DNA of 64,000 nucleotides from Delphinus delphis (Eukaryota > Chordata > Mammalia > Artiodactyla > Delphinidae). The translations under genes and the position numbers were made by a program. Below, piece by piece: positions 34,115 to 44,822 of this stretch. The notes under the pieces were generated by a model, which did not search any database, was not told where the DNA came from, and worked only from the letters and a program-made list of their open reading frames with translations. The stretch lies in assembly GCF_949987515.2 (NCBI RefSeq), contig NC_082689.1:68322267-68386266 (forward strand), read 5' to 3'. Positions within the stretch are counted from its first letter, which is position 1, and every line of letters starts with the position of its first letter.

Positions 34115-34315
34115 AAAAATGTCAGCACACCATAGTCTTGTGATTCAAAATGTACTTTGAGAACTAATGACGTTGATATCACCTGGGAGCCTGTTAGAAA
34201 TGCAAAATCTTAGGCCCTACCACAGAGCTTCTGCCTTTTAACAGGATCTGCCTTTTAACAAGATGCTCAAATGATTCATGTAAGCATGTTCAAGTTTAAG
34301 AGGTGCTGATTTAGA
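34115..34315 (+). mobile_element. MER5/MER20-like hAT-type MITE
   Basis: 'gttgatatcacctgggagcctgttagaaatgcaaaatcttaggccctaccacag', 'tctgccttttaacaagatgctcaaatgattcatgtaagcatgttcaagtttaagaggtgctg' is the central and right part of a non-autonomous hAT (Charlie) element of the MER5/MER20 kind. Fossil. Confidence 0.7.
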
Positions 34316-34319
34316 GTAC

Positions 34320-35195
34320 CTAGATGTACAAGAGATACCCCAAACCTCACACTCTGTTCTTCCTTTCGTAAGACTGTCTCTTTCCATGCATTCTCTATCC
34401 AAGTCAGGAGACAGTATACTCATAGGGTAACTAAAGTCAGAAACCCAGGAAGCCTTTCTTGATCCCTTTCTCTTCTTCACCACCCACATATAATGTTACC
34501 AATCTTGTTGTTTCTGTTTTCTGAGTATTTCTTGAATATTTCCTCAGCGTATCCCCCAACTGTCACTTCCATAGATGCCACATTTTTCACATGGACCTGA
34601 GTACAACCTTTTAACTAGTCTCACTGCTTCTAACCTCAGCTTTCTCTAATACCATCTCCTAGATAATTCAAAGTTTGCTTTTAACAATTTAAATCTGATC
34701 ATAGCCTTGTTATACTAAAAAAATATTGTCATGATTTCATTTTCACTATAGGCAAAATATGGTTCAGGTAGAACCATTCAACCAGCTCCATCTTCCACAA
34801 CTCCCCAACTCACTCCATGTGCTGCAGTCATACCCAGTGACTTGCAGTTTCCTAAATATGTCATATTATTTGGTGCCTCTATACTTTTGTATACTTTATC
34901 CTGGGATTGAAATGCTCTTCCCCTAACTTGTCTACCAGATGAACTGCTACACAATACTTCAAGACTAGATTCAAGTAACCCTTGCTTTGTAAAGCTTTAC
35001 CTGATCACCTCTCCAGGCATTGTTATTTTCTTCCTTCAGCACCTCCATCACAATACTTATCACACCATATTGCAATGATTTGTTTACATCTCTACTCTGA
35101 TATGGACTAAGCAGCTAGAGGAGATTACTTAATAAACTTTTTTTGTATCTTTGGTATTGCATAGTAGACACTTAGTAAGTATTATTGAATTGATA
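34320..35195 (+). repeat. L2 LINE 3' region
   Basis: Begins near 'gtaactaaagtcagaaaccc..' and runs through 'ttttgtatactttatcctgggattgaaatgctcttcccc', 'cttcaagactagattcaagtaacccttgctttg', 'cagcacctccatcacaatacttatcacacc', to 'gcatagtagacacttagtaagtattattgaattg'. These are successive L2 3' landmarks to the terminus. No intact frame. Confidence 0.7.
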
Positions 35196-35454
35196 CCAAA
35201 TATAATTATTATTTTTGAAAGAAATGTTATTAATCAAAATAATTCTCCATATGACCATAAGCCACACATTACTCAAACCAAATCTTTTGTGAAATATATT
35301 TTGACCTTACTGAATGTCATGTGATAGACAACTGTTTTTTCCCCTCTAGGAAGAATTCAGATGATTGATAGGAATGGTGAAAAGCAAGACCAGAACTGAG
35401 TGAGATTGTTTTGGGGCCTAGGTTCTAGGGAAAAAAAAATTGTATCTATTTTAA

Positions 35455-36110
35455 TTTCTGATTTTCCTTAAGACCAGATAAATAAGTACAAATACAAATA
35501 AATCTTCTAAGAAAATTTGTGTACAGGTTTTTCTGTAAACATGTGTTTTCATTTCTCTCAGATAAATGCCTGAGAGTACAAAAGGAAAAATTGATAAATT
35601 GGGTCTCATCACAATGAAGAACTTCTGCTTTGCAAAATCCCATGTGAAAAGGATGAAATGATAAACTCCAGACTGGGAGAAAATATTTGTAACCAATACT
35701 GGGTTAAAGATTAGTATATAAAATACATGAAGAACTCTCAGAACTGCACATTAAAAATCAAACAATCCAATTAGAAGATAGGCAAAAGACATGAACAGAC
35801 ATTTTACCTGAGGCCATACAGATGGCAAATAAGCACATGAAATAATGTTTAACATCATTAGCCATTGAGAAAATGCCAGTTAAAACCTCAAAGAGGTATG
35901 ATTACACATCTGTCAGAATGGCTAAAATAAAAAATAATACCAACATCAAAAGCTGCCAAGGATGCAGAGAAGCTGGATCACTCATACCTTGCTGGTGGGA
36001 ATGTAAAATTGTACAGCCACTCTGGAAAAATAGTTTGAAAGTTTTTTATAAAGCTGAACATTCATATCAGTTTTTGGAAATAGACTGTAACCATCATATA
36101 CGACATTAAT
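35455..36110 (+). repeat. Old L1 ORF2 fragment (C-terminal), with reverse L1 scrap
   Basis: 35,580-36,080 reads as L1 ORF2: 'aaggaaaaattgataaattgggt', 'ggagaaaatatttgtaacc', 'aatccaattagaagataggcaaaagacatgaacag', then 'ggatgcagagaagctggatcactcataccttgctggtgggaatgtaaaattgtacagccactctgga'. The part at 35,505-35,580 ('ttgtgtacaggtttttctgtaaacatgtgttttcatttctctc') looks like reversed L1M 3' UTR, so two L1 fragments meet head to head. The 78-codon frame at 35,873 is a piece of ORF2. Confidence 0.75.
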
Positions 36111-36119
36111 GTCAGAAAA

Positions 36120-36480
36120 ACTCCACAGATAAAAATAATCTAACTTAATGGATTGACATTTAATATCTGTGCATTGTAGATGATAGATCACATTCAGTAA
36201 AATAAATCTGATGTACTGGTATTGAAAATATATTTCAGTTAACATAGAAACCCCAGAACTGAGCAATAGAATGATTGATGGAAATGTGGGCATCAGTAAT
36301 GCGATGGCGTTGTACAATCTGTAAAGTGCTAGAAACATGCTGGGTATCACTGCTGTTATTTATCTCAGATAGTCATAGTGAGAATCAATTAGATAATATA
36401 TGCAAAGTCACTTTGAAAACTGGTGAAGTATTATAAACATATCAAATATTAAGAATTGTTTTGACATCACTAAATTAAAT
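36120..36480. other. Unique DNA
   Basis: Nothing recognised apart from AT-richness. Confidence 0.4.
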
Positions 36481-36543
36481 ATCGGTATATAGATATACCG
36501 ATTATATGTTATATATATATAACATTTAAATATTTAAATATTT
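36481..36543 (+). repeat. Cluster of three perfect AT palindromes
   Basis: Three consecutive perfect inverted repeats: 'atcggtatat' AG 'atataccgat' (36,481-36,502), a 20-bp perfect palindrome 'atgttatatatatataacat' (36,506-36,525), and a 16-bp palindrome 'aaatatttaaatattt' (36,528-36,543). The first is not simple TA repetition since it contains CGG/CCG. Confidence 0.85.
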
Positions 36544-36658
36544 TAATTTCTCTTTAATCTTCTAATTAATCTTTTGAAACTTTTTTTTAAAATGATAATT
36601 TTATTCAATTTCTTTTACCTTAATTAGATGGATATATTGATATCTACTTTTAAAATAT

Positions 36659-36820
36659 GGTTGGGACTTCCCTGCTGGTCCAGTGGTTAAGACTCCACAC
36701 TCCCAATGCAGGGGGCACAGGTTCAATCCCTGGTCAGGGAACTAAGATCCTGCACATCACAGGGCATGGCCAAAAAAAAAATAGTAAAAAAAGGTAAAAA
36801 ATAAATAAAAATTGAAAAAA
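36659..36820 (+). mobile_element. CHR-related tRNA SINE, short form
   Basis: 'gggacttccctgctggtccagtgg' with A and B boxes ('ggttcaatccc' at 36,720s), short body ending 'gggcatggcc' and A-rich tail. Target duplication 'taaaatat' at 36,651-36,658 and 36,821-36,828. The B box is intact, so it could in principle be transcribed by Pol III. Confidence 0.85.
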
Positions 36821-36828
36821 TAAAATAT

Positions 36829-37999
36829 TATCAATTTTCTGGTTATAGTAAATTAAAGTTATGATGTAGATTTGAAGTTTGGGAAAATTTTAAATCATTT
36901 CTCTACATCACTGAGGCCAAACAATTCTTTAGTCTCTCAGATATACTCCTTCCTTTTGATTGTCTTAGCTGTTGCCCTAGTCCAGGCCATCATCATATTA
37001 CACAATAGCATCTTAGATGCTCCCTTTCCTTCTGGCCTCTCTTTTTCAAGTCCATCCTTCCCAAAGATGCTCAAAAACTCACTGTTTTAATGACTTCATA
37101 TCATTTAAAAATAATTGCCATTACAGGAACCGTGGTAATAAAAGAAAAATATACAAACTAAGGGTAAGAAGAAAGCATATTCATCATCATTTGTCAGTTA
37201 TAGAATTTATACCAAGAAAACCTAAAATGAATAACTAAAAAAATAAAAAATGGAAGATGCCATTCAAAATAGCCTGTCAAGACCAACGTGCTAGAACAGA
37301 GAAGGGAAGACTGAAACATTCCTTCTCCTTGATTCTGTGCCTCACTTCAGAGCTTGTACTTTGAAGAAGTTCTACTTCTGTTTAAAGTCTCACAAAATCT
37401 CTTTTGATGACAGATCCATCAACTTCTGGCCCTTACCTGTCTTAAATCCTGTTCAATACTGTGACATCTCAACACCTTCATGCCTCCTAGATAAGACATA
37501 TTTCCTTTAAAGTTCCCTTGGTCTCAAATATAGACAGTATTTATAATCTTGTACCTGAAGGAGTTCTAGTTTCCATTTTGGTAGAGGGTCCTTGGTTTTT
37601 ATTTGTATCTCTAGAAGTACCATTAGTGTGGTTTTCTCAGAAGAAATCTGCCCAGAAATCTCTATCTCTTGTCAGATAAGAAATTTTTACAGCTTTAAAG
37701 TGATTTTTTAATGTTTTTTTTTTTTTTTTTTTTTTTTTTTAGCTTCTACCTACTAAGTTTCCCAAAATCATAGGCTTCTAGCTTCAGCCTGGACATCTCA
37801 AATGTTGCTGTGGGACTTAGTGTAATTCATGAGTTGAATGTTTCATTTGCCTTTATGACAGAAAGTAGTGGTTGGGTCAAGTGTGTGAGTTTCTCCTAAT
37901 CAGTATTGCCTGTAAAATTGATTCTAAAAGATAGGGTCTGTTACTAGGATGTCAACCTAAGAGACTAGAAAGGAGATTGTTTCTTTGTAGTCTAGTTGA
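36829..37999. other. Unique DNA with a long T tract
   Basis: No named repeat. A homopolymer of about 31 T at 37,709-37,740 is unconnected to a SINE or L1 body on either side. Confidence 0.5.
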
Positions 38000-38004
38000 G
38001 GCAG

Positions 38005-38260
38005 TAGGGCATAATGGAAAAGAGCAAGAGTTTAAAGTCAAATGCACCTAGTTTTGCATCCCAGCTCTACTACTTGTGATCTGTGTGGCCCTATTTAACC
38101 TTCCTGAGTCTCAATTCTTTTCATTTGTAAAATAGGAATAATAGTCCTACCTACCTTGTAATTTACTGTGAGGATTAAATGAGACGTATGTAAAGCATGT
38201 TGCATGTAGTGTCTGGCGTGCAGTAAATTCTAGGTAGCTTTATTATTATTTAAGTCTTGG
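38005..38260 (-). repeat. MIR SINE, nearly full length
   Basis: 'gaggcagtagggcataatggaaaagagcaagagtttaaagtcaaatgc', 'catcccagctctactacttg', 'gtggccctatttaaccttcctgagtctcaattc', 'gtaaaataggaataatag', 'gaggattaaatgaga', 'gtgtctggcgtgcagtaaat' follows the reverse MIR in full order. One of the best MIRs here. Confidence 0.9.
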
Positions 38261-38261
38261 A

Positions 38262-39190
38262 ATCAGAGCTGGTATGTCAAGAAAGCATTTTTAGCAATTT
38301 TTAGCAATTAAAATTTTTAAGGTCAAAAAGAAGAGTTGCAGACATTAAGTAGAAGGCCTGAAGAGGCGACCAGAAATGACGCCTCCTCTTCCAAACAAAC
38401 AAACAAAGTAATTAATAAATAAGGCAATGTGTTAATGGCTGGTTCAGAAAGAATTCCATTAACTTCAGTTACTTTTATGCAGTTTGGTTTACTGGGCTGC
38501 TTCTTGGACTCATTTATAAAGCATCAACATTAGACCAGACACAGGTAACAGATAAGTCGGGTGATAGGTGTTAGAGACAAATCAACTTGAGTTTTGTACA
38601 TTTCAAGTATGTTTATTCTGAATTTTGGTGTCAACCCCTTGAGATTCAGGACCTGGTCTTTTACAATTAACTTTGAACTTTCTAAAGTGCTTGATGCATT
38701 GAGTGCTCTATTGAACACCTATGCTGTCTGTGACTATCTACAGCAGTGATATCTTTTATCCAGTTGGGTTACAGGAGAGTAGAACAATGCTGTAAAGAGG
38801 GTTTAAATAACCATTTAGAGAATGTACCCACCCAGTGATTATCCAGTTACCTAATTTCTTAAAATATCAGCTATTTACCTTGGGAACAAGCTCTTTAATT
38901 CTCTTTCATTATAATCACACAATTTATTGCCATATGCTGCAGAGATCTAACATTACTGTATTCACTCCATTATCCTAGACTCTGCTGTAATTTATAGCTC
39001 ATCTTCTGCCAAGACATAGCTGTTAGTTTGAGGTTTCAGTGGAAAAACTCTAAAGAGGTCCTACTTTGTCAATCGTAGATTCCCTTTTTTGATTCAATTT
39101 GTATATAATGTTCTGACAATCAATATATGCAATTAGTTCCATAAAATTTAGAGCAACTACTATTACAAACAACAAATGTACTATTAAAAT
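38262..39190. other. Unique DNA
   Basis: Nothing recognised. Confidence 0.4.
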
Positions 39191-39199
39191 ATGAATATA

Positions 39200-39547
39200 G
39201 GGATTTCCCTGTTGGCGCAGTGGTTAAGAATCCACCTGCCAATGCAGAGGACACAGGTTTGATCCCTGGTCCGGGAAGATCCCACATACAGTGGAGCAAC
39301 TAAGCCCATGCACCACAACTACTGAGCCTCTGCTCTAGAGCCTGTGTGCCACAACTACTGAGCCCACGTGCCACAACTACTAAAGCCCACATGCCTAGAG
39401 CCCATGCTCTGCAACAAGAGAAGCCACTGCAATGAGAAGTCCATGCACCGCAATGAAGAGTAGCCCCCACTCACTGCAACTAGAGAAAGCTCCCGTGCAG
39501 CAACAGACCCAATGCAGCCAAAAATTCTTTTAAAAAAATTAAAAGAA
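39200..39547 (+). mobile_element. CHR-type SINE, long subtype, full length
   Basis: Head 'gggatttccctgttggcgcagtgg', A box, B box 'ggtttgatccc', and a 3' body with several 'gccacaactactgagcc' units before 'ccaatgcagccaaaaattc', A-rich tail. Perfect target duplication 'gaatata' at 39,193-39,199 and 39,548-39,554. About 348 bp, so a complete long-form copy with extra repeat units. More diverged than the short copies, hence older. Confidence 0.92.
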
Positions 39548-40014
39548 GAATATAATAAAAAACTAACATGCTGTTTGAGAAAAGTACTCATAGTAAACTT
39601 TAGGTTTTTAGTATATCATATTTCACAGATGATAAATCAGTATTTTCCCATGTATTTAATATTGACAACATGAATCTTGATTAAGAGCCAAAGTAGCAGT
39701 TATGCATATCACTGTGGATTTTGGATTTCCAATTTTAAATAACTCTACTATAAAGATAGATACTTAACACTGAATTCACAACGATTCTAGTCCATCTATT
39801 TTTTTTTTCTCAGAAACCCAAAACACTGTCATTATTATGGTTATCCTGATAAGTCCCAATTACCAATATACATTACCCAGCAAACCATTTTGGTTACTTG
39901 AACTTTATGAATTTAAAATGAATTTGAAATTGAAATTTGGGTTAAGGAGGATTTACATGTGAAAAAAGTAAAAATTATGTTAATACCTTTTATAAATTCT
40001 TTCATAAATAAAGT

Positions 40015-40262
40015 GGAATACTGGAAAAATGCGTGCAATTTGGAGTCAGGTAGATTGAAAATCAAATCTGAACTCTTCAATTTATCAGTCACATGACCTT
40101 GAAAAAGTCACTTGACCTATTGAACTACAAGTTTCTCATCTCTAAAATGAGAAAAATTTGATTCTGTTATGTGTAAAGGTTCAGAGATATTTCATGTAAA
40201 AGCTCTGGCACAAGACCTGGTTTACAGTAGGTATTCAAAAGTGTGTGCTACTGATATTAAAA
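40015..40262 (-). repeat. MIR SINE
   Basis: 'tttggagtcaggtagattg', 'aaatctgaactcttcaattt', 'catgaccttgaaaaagtcacttgacct', 'aagtttctcatctctaaaatgag', 'gctctggcacaagacctggtttacagtaggtattc' in reverse MIR order. Confidence 0.85.
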
Positions 40263-40500
40263 AATAATAACATTAATAAAGAACTAATGCAACATAACAA
40301 TACTAAAACTATTAATTTATCTAATCATAATATGTCTTTAGAGTCAGTAGGTAATAACTAGTTCTAGACTAACAGCTTTAATATGGAAAATAGATCCACC
40401 AGAGGGCAGACAGCAGAAGCAAGAAGAACTACAATCCTGCAGCCTGTGGGAAAAAACCCACATTCCCAGAAAGATAGACAAGACGAAAAGGCAGAGGGCT

Positions 40501-41401
40501 ATGTACCAGATGAAGGAACAAGATAAAACCCAAGAAAAACAACGAAATGAAGTGGAGATAGGCAACTTTCCAGAAAAAGAATTCAGAGTAATGATAGTGA
40601 ACATGATCCAGGACCTCGGAAAAAGAATGCAGGCAAAGATAGAGAAGATGCAAGAAATATTTAACAAAGATCTAGAAGAATTAAAGAACAAACAAACAGA
40701 GATGAACAATACAATAACTGAAATGAAAAATACACTAGAAGGAATCAATAGCAGAATAACTGAGGTAGAAGAACAAGATAAGTGACCTGGAAGACAGAAT
40801 GATGCAATTCACTGCTATGGAACAGAATAAAGAAAAAAGACTGAAAAGAAATGAAGACAGCCTAAGAGACCTCTGGGACAACATTAAGCACAACAACATT
40901 CGCATTATAGGGGTCCCAGAAGGAGAAGAGAGAGAGAAAGGACCTGAGAAAATATTTGAAGAGATTATACTTGAAAACGTCCCTAACACGGGAAAGGAAA
41001 TAGTGACCCAAGTCCAGAAAGCGCAGAGATTCCCATACAGGATAAACCCAAGGAGAAACATGCTGAGACACAATCAAAGTAATCAGAGTAATCAAACTGG
41101 CAAAAATTAAAGACAAAGAAAAATTATTGAAAGCAGCAAGGGAAAAACGACAAACAACATACAAGGGAACTCCCATAAGGTTAACAGCTGATTTCTCAGC
41201 AGAAACTCTACAAGCCAGAAGGGAGTGGCATATATGCTTAAAGTGATGAAAAGGAAGAACCTACAACCAAGATTACTCTACCCAGCAAGGATCTCATTCA
41301 GATTCGATGGAGAAATCAAAAGCTTTACAGACAAGCAAAAGCTAAGAGAATTCAGCACCACCAAACCAGCTTTACAACAAATGCTAAAGGAAGTTCTCTA
41401 A
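40501..41401 (+). pseudogene. L1 ORF1p, broken
   Basis: L1 ORF1p is an RNA-binding trimeric chaperone. From an ATG at 40,501 the first frame holds a Glu/Lys coiled-coil stretch to a TGA at 40,783 ('EVEEQDK', stop), then the frame shifts. 40,799-41,110 has the RRM part with the landmark 'NIRIIGVPEGEE' (about residues 30-45 of that piece). After a further shift the CTD 'RLTADFSAETLQARREW' and 'RISFRFDGEIKSFTDKQKL' lie in another frame, finishing with TAA at about 41,399. Two shifts and one stop make it non-functional. Confidence 0.88.
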
Positions 41402-41456
41402 ATGGGAAACACAAGAGAAGAAGAGGACCTACAAAAGCAAACCCAAAACATTAAGA

Positions 41457-41668
41457 GGGGCTTCCCTGGTGGTGCAGTGGTTGAGGGTCCACCTGCCGAT
41501 GCAGGGGACGTGGGTTTGTGCCCCGGTACGGGAGGATCCCGCATACCGCAGAGCGGCTGGACCCGTGAGCCATGGCTGCTGGGCCTGTGTGTCCAGAGCC
41601 TGTGCTCCGCAATGGGAGAGGCCACAACAGTGAGAGGCCCACGTACCGCAAAAAAAAAAAAAAAAAAA
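41457..41668 (+). mobile_element. CHR-type SINE, young short subtype, nested in L1
   Basis: Complete: 'ggcttccctggtggtgcagtgg' head, B box 'gggtttgtgcccc', 20-A tail. A 7-bp target duplication 'attaaga' brackets it (41,450-41,456 and 41,669-41,675). It sits between ORF1 and ORF2 of the L1 and is thus younger than it. Frames crossing it (41,398-41,788) are shadows. Confidence 0.95.
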
Positions 41669-41689
41669 ATTAAGAAAATGGTAATAGGA

Positions 41690-42410
41690 ATATACATATT
41701 GATAATTACCTTAAACATGAATGGATTAAATGCTCCAACCAAAAGACACAGGCTTGCTGAATGGATCAAAAACAAGACCCATGTATAAGTTGTCTACAAG
41801 AGACCCACTTCAGACCTACAGACACATACAGACTGAAAGTGAGGGGACAGAAAATGATATTGGAAATCAAAAGAAAGCTGGAGTAGCAATACTCATATCA
41901 GATAAAATAGACTTTAAAATAAAGAATGTTACAAGAGACAAGAGATAATGATCAAGGGATCAATGATGATCAAGGGATCAATCCAAGAAGAAGATATAAC
42001 AATTATAAATATATATGCACCCAACATAGGAGCACATCAATACATAAGGCAACTGCTAACAGCTATAAAAGAGGAAATCGACAGAAACAAAATAATAGTG
42101 GGGAACTTTAATACCTCACTAACACCAATGGACAGATCATTCAAACAGAAAATTAATAAGGAAACACAAGCTTTAAATGACAGAGTAGACCAGATAGATT
42201 TAATTGCTATTTATAGGATATTCCATCCAAAAATAGCAGACTACACTTTCTTCTCAAGTGCACACAGAACATTCTCCAGGATAGATCACATCTTGGGTCA
42301 CAAATCAAGCCTCAGTAAATTTAAAAAAATTGAAATCATATCAAGCATCTTTTCTGACCACAACACTATGAGATTAGAAATCAACTACAGGGAAAAAAAA
42401 CCCTAAAAAA
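41690..42410 (+). pseudogene. L1 ORF2 endonuclease domain, broken
   Basis: The APE-like endonuclease nicks target DNA at TTTT/A. Visible are 'ITLNMNGLNAPTKRHRL' at the start, a frame break near 41,790, 'IINIYAPNIGAHQYI' near 42,000, 'DRIDHILG' like 'SRIDHILGHKSSL' at about 42,280 and the 'SDHN' active-site motif at about 42,350-42,365. The frame passes through at least three shifts. An 18-bp in-frame tandem duplication ('gatcaagggatcaat' at 41,950 and 41,968) lies in a loop of the domain. Confidence 0.88.
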
Positions 42411-42419
42411 CACAAACAT

Positions 42420-44800
42420 GCGGAGGCTAAACAATACATTACTAAATAACCAAGAGATCACTGAAGAAATCAAAGAGTAAATCGAAAAATACCTAGAGGC
42501 AAATGACAATGAAAACATGACGATCCAAAAATGTATGGGATGTGGCAAAAGCAGTTCTAAGAGGGAAGCTTATAACAATAGAATCCTACCTCAAGAAACA
42601 AGAAAACTCTCAAATAACCTAACCTTACACCTAAAAGAACTAGAGAAAGAAGAAAAAACAAAACCCAAAGTTAGCAGAAGGAAAGAAATCCTAAAGATCA
42701 GATCAGAAATAAATGAAAAAGAAATGAAGGAAATGATAGCAAAGATCAATAAAACTAAAAGCTGGTTCTTTGAGAAGATAAACAAAATTGATAAACCATT
42801 AGCTAGACTCATCAAGAAAAAGAGGGAGAGGACTCAAATCAATAAAATTAGAAATGAAAAAGGAGAAGTTACAACAGACACTGCAGAGATACAAACCATC
42901 CTGAGAGACTACAACAAGCAACTCTATGCCAATAAATTGGACAACCTGGAAGAAATGGACAAATTCTTAGAAAGGTATAACCTTCCGAGACCGAACCAGG
43001 AAGAAATAGAAAATATGAACAGACCAATCACAAGTAATGAAATTGAAACTGTGATTAAAAATCTTCCAACAAACAAAAGTCCAGGGCCAGATGGCCTCAC
43101 AGGTGAATTCTATCAAACATTTAGAGAAGACCTAACACCCATCTTTCTCAAGCTCTTCCAAAAATGTGCAGAGGAAGGAACACTCCCAAACTCATTCTAT
43201 GAGCCCACCATCACCCTGATATCAAAACCAGAGAAAGATACTACAAAAAAAGAAAATTACAGACCAATATCACTGATGAATATACATACAAAAATCCTCA
43301 ACAAAATACTAGCGAACAGGATCCAACAACACATTAAAAGGATCATACACCATGATCAAGTGGGATTTATCCCAGGGATGCAAGGATTCTTCAATATATG
43401 CAAAGCAGTCAATGTGATATACCATATTAACAAACTGAAGAATAAAAACCATATGATCATCTCAATAGATGCAGAAAAAGCTTTTGACAAAATTCAACAC
43501 CCATTTATGATAAAAACTCTCCAGAAAGTGGGCATAGAGGGAACCTACCTCAACATAATAAAGGCCATATATGACAAACCCACAGAAAACATCATTCTCA
43601 ATGGTGAAAAGCAAAGCATTTCCTCTAAGATCAGGAACAAGACAAGGATGTCCACTCTTGCCACTATTATTCAACATAGTTTTGGAAGTCCCAGCCATGG
43701 CAATCAGAGAAGAAAAAGAAATAAAAGGAATAGAAATTGGAAAAGAAGAAGTAAAACTGTCACTGTTTGCAGATGACATGATACTATACATAGAGAATCC
43801 TAAAGATGCCACCAGGAAACTACTAGAGCTAATCAATGAATTTGGTAAAGTTGCAGGATACAAAATTAATGCACAGAGATCTCTTGCATTCCTGTACACT
43901 AATGATGAAAAATTTGAAAGAGAAATTAAGGAAACACTCCCATTTACCATTGCAACAAAAAGAGTAAAATACCTAGGAATAAGCCTAACTAGGGAGACAA
44001 AAGACCTGTGTGCAGAAAACTATAGGACACTGATGAAAGAAATTAATGATACCAACAGATGGAGAGATATACCATGTTCTTGGATTGGAAGAATCAATAC
44101 TGTGAAAATAGCTATACTACCCAAAGTAATCTACAGATTCCATGCAATCCCTATCAAATGGCATTTTTTACGGAACTAGAACAATAAATCTTAAAATTTG
44201 TATGGAGACACAAAAGACCCCAAATAGCCGAAGCAGTCTTGAGGGAAAAAAACGGAGCTGGAGGAATCAGACTCCCTGACTTCAGACTATACCACAAAGC
44301 TACAGTAATCAAGACAATATGGTACTGACACAAAAACAGAAATATAGATCAATGGAACAAGATAGAATTCCCAGAGATAAACCTACGCACCTATGGTCAA
44401 CTAATCTATGACAAAGAGGCAAGGATATACAATGGAGAAAAGACAGTCTCTTCAATAAGTAGTGCTGGGAAAACTGGACAGCTACATGTAAAAGAATGAA
44501 ATTAGAATGCTCCCTAACACCATACACAAAAATAAACTCAAAATGGATTAGAGACCTAAATGTAAGACCGGACACTATAAAATTCTTAGAGGAAAACATA
44601 AGAAGAACACTCTTTGACATAAATCACAGCAGGATCTTTTTTGATCCACCTCCTGGAGTAATGGAAATAAAAACAAAAGTAAACAAATGGGACCTAATGA
44701 AACTTAAAAGCTTTTGCACAGTAAAGGAAACCATGAACAAGACGAAAAGACAACCCTCAGAATGGGAGAAAATATTTAGAAACGAATCAATGGACAAAGG
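42420..44800 (+). pseudogene. L1 ORF2 reverse transcriptase domain and start of C-terminal part, broken
   Basis: Reverse transcriptase for target-primed reverse transcription. Frame 42,517-43,776 carries '[15 protein letters not shown]' (about 43,070), '[15 protein letters not shown]', '[11 protein letters not shown]' and '[14 protein letters not shown]'. A shift near 43,608 (about 'ggtgaaaagcaaagc') moves the frame to 43,571-44,179, which holds '[15 protein letters not shown]' and the catalytic 'FADDM' (43,766-43,780). Beyond 44,180 stops accumulate and the rest is fragments. Catalytic Asp residues survive, but no complete protein can be made. Confidence 0.9.
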
Positions 44801-44822
44801 TTAAAAAAAAAAAAGGAAAATA

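Larger units (their letters stand above)
40393..44814 (+). mobile_element. Cetartiodactyl L1, 5' and 3' truncated, with nested SINE
   Basis: About 4.2 kb of L1 without the SINE. It starts in the 5' UTR just before ORF1 ('ccaccagagggcagacagc' at 40,396), carries ORF1 (40,501-41,401), ORF2 (from about 41,690) and stops inside the ORF2 C-terminal region at 'ggacaaaggttaaaa', with an A run. The L1 3' UTR is absent. Possible target duplication 'ggaaaata' at 40,385-40,392 and 44,815-44,822 fits this being the whole insertion. Its text matches the L1 lineage of cattle/whales from memory. Clean similarity implies recent origin, but it is multiply broken. Confidence 0.93.

Noticed and set aside
40344..41176. 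Long minus-strand frames opposite L1 (up to 134 codons)
   Set aside because: These are mirror frames of L1 ORF1 with no family identity.
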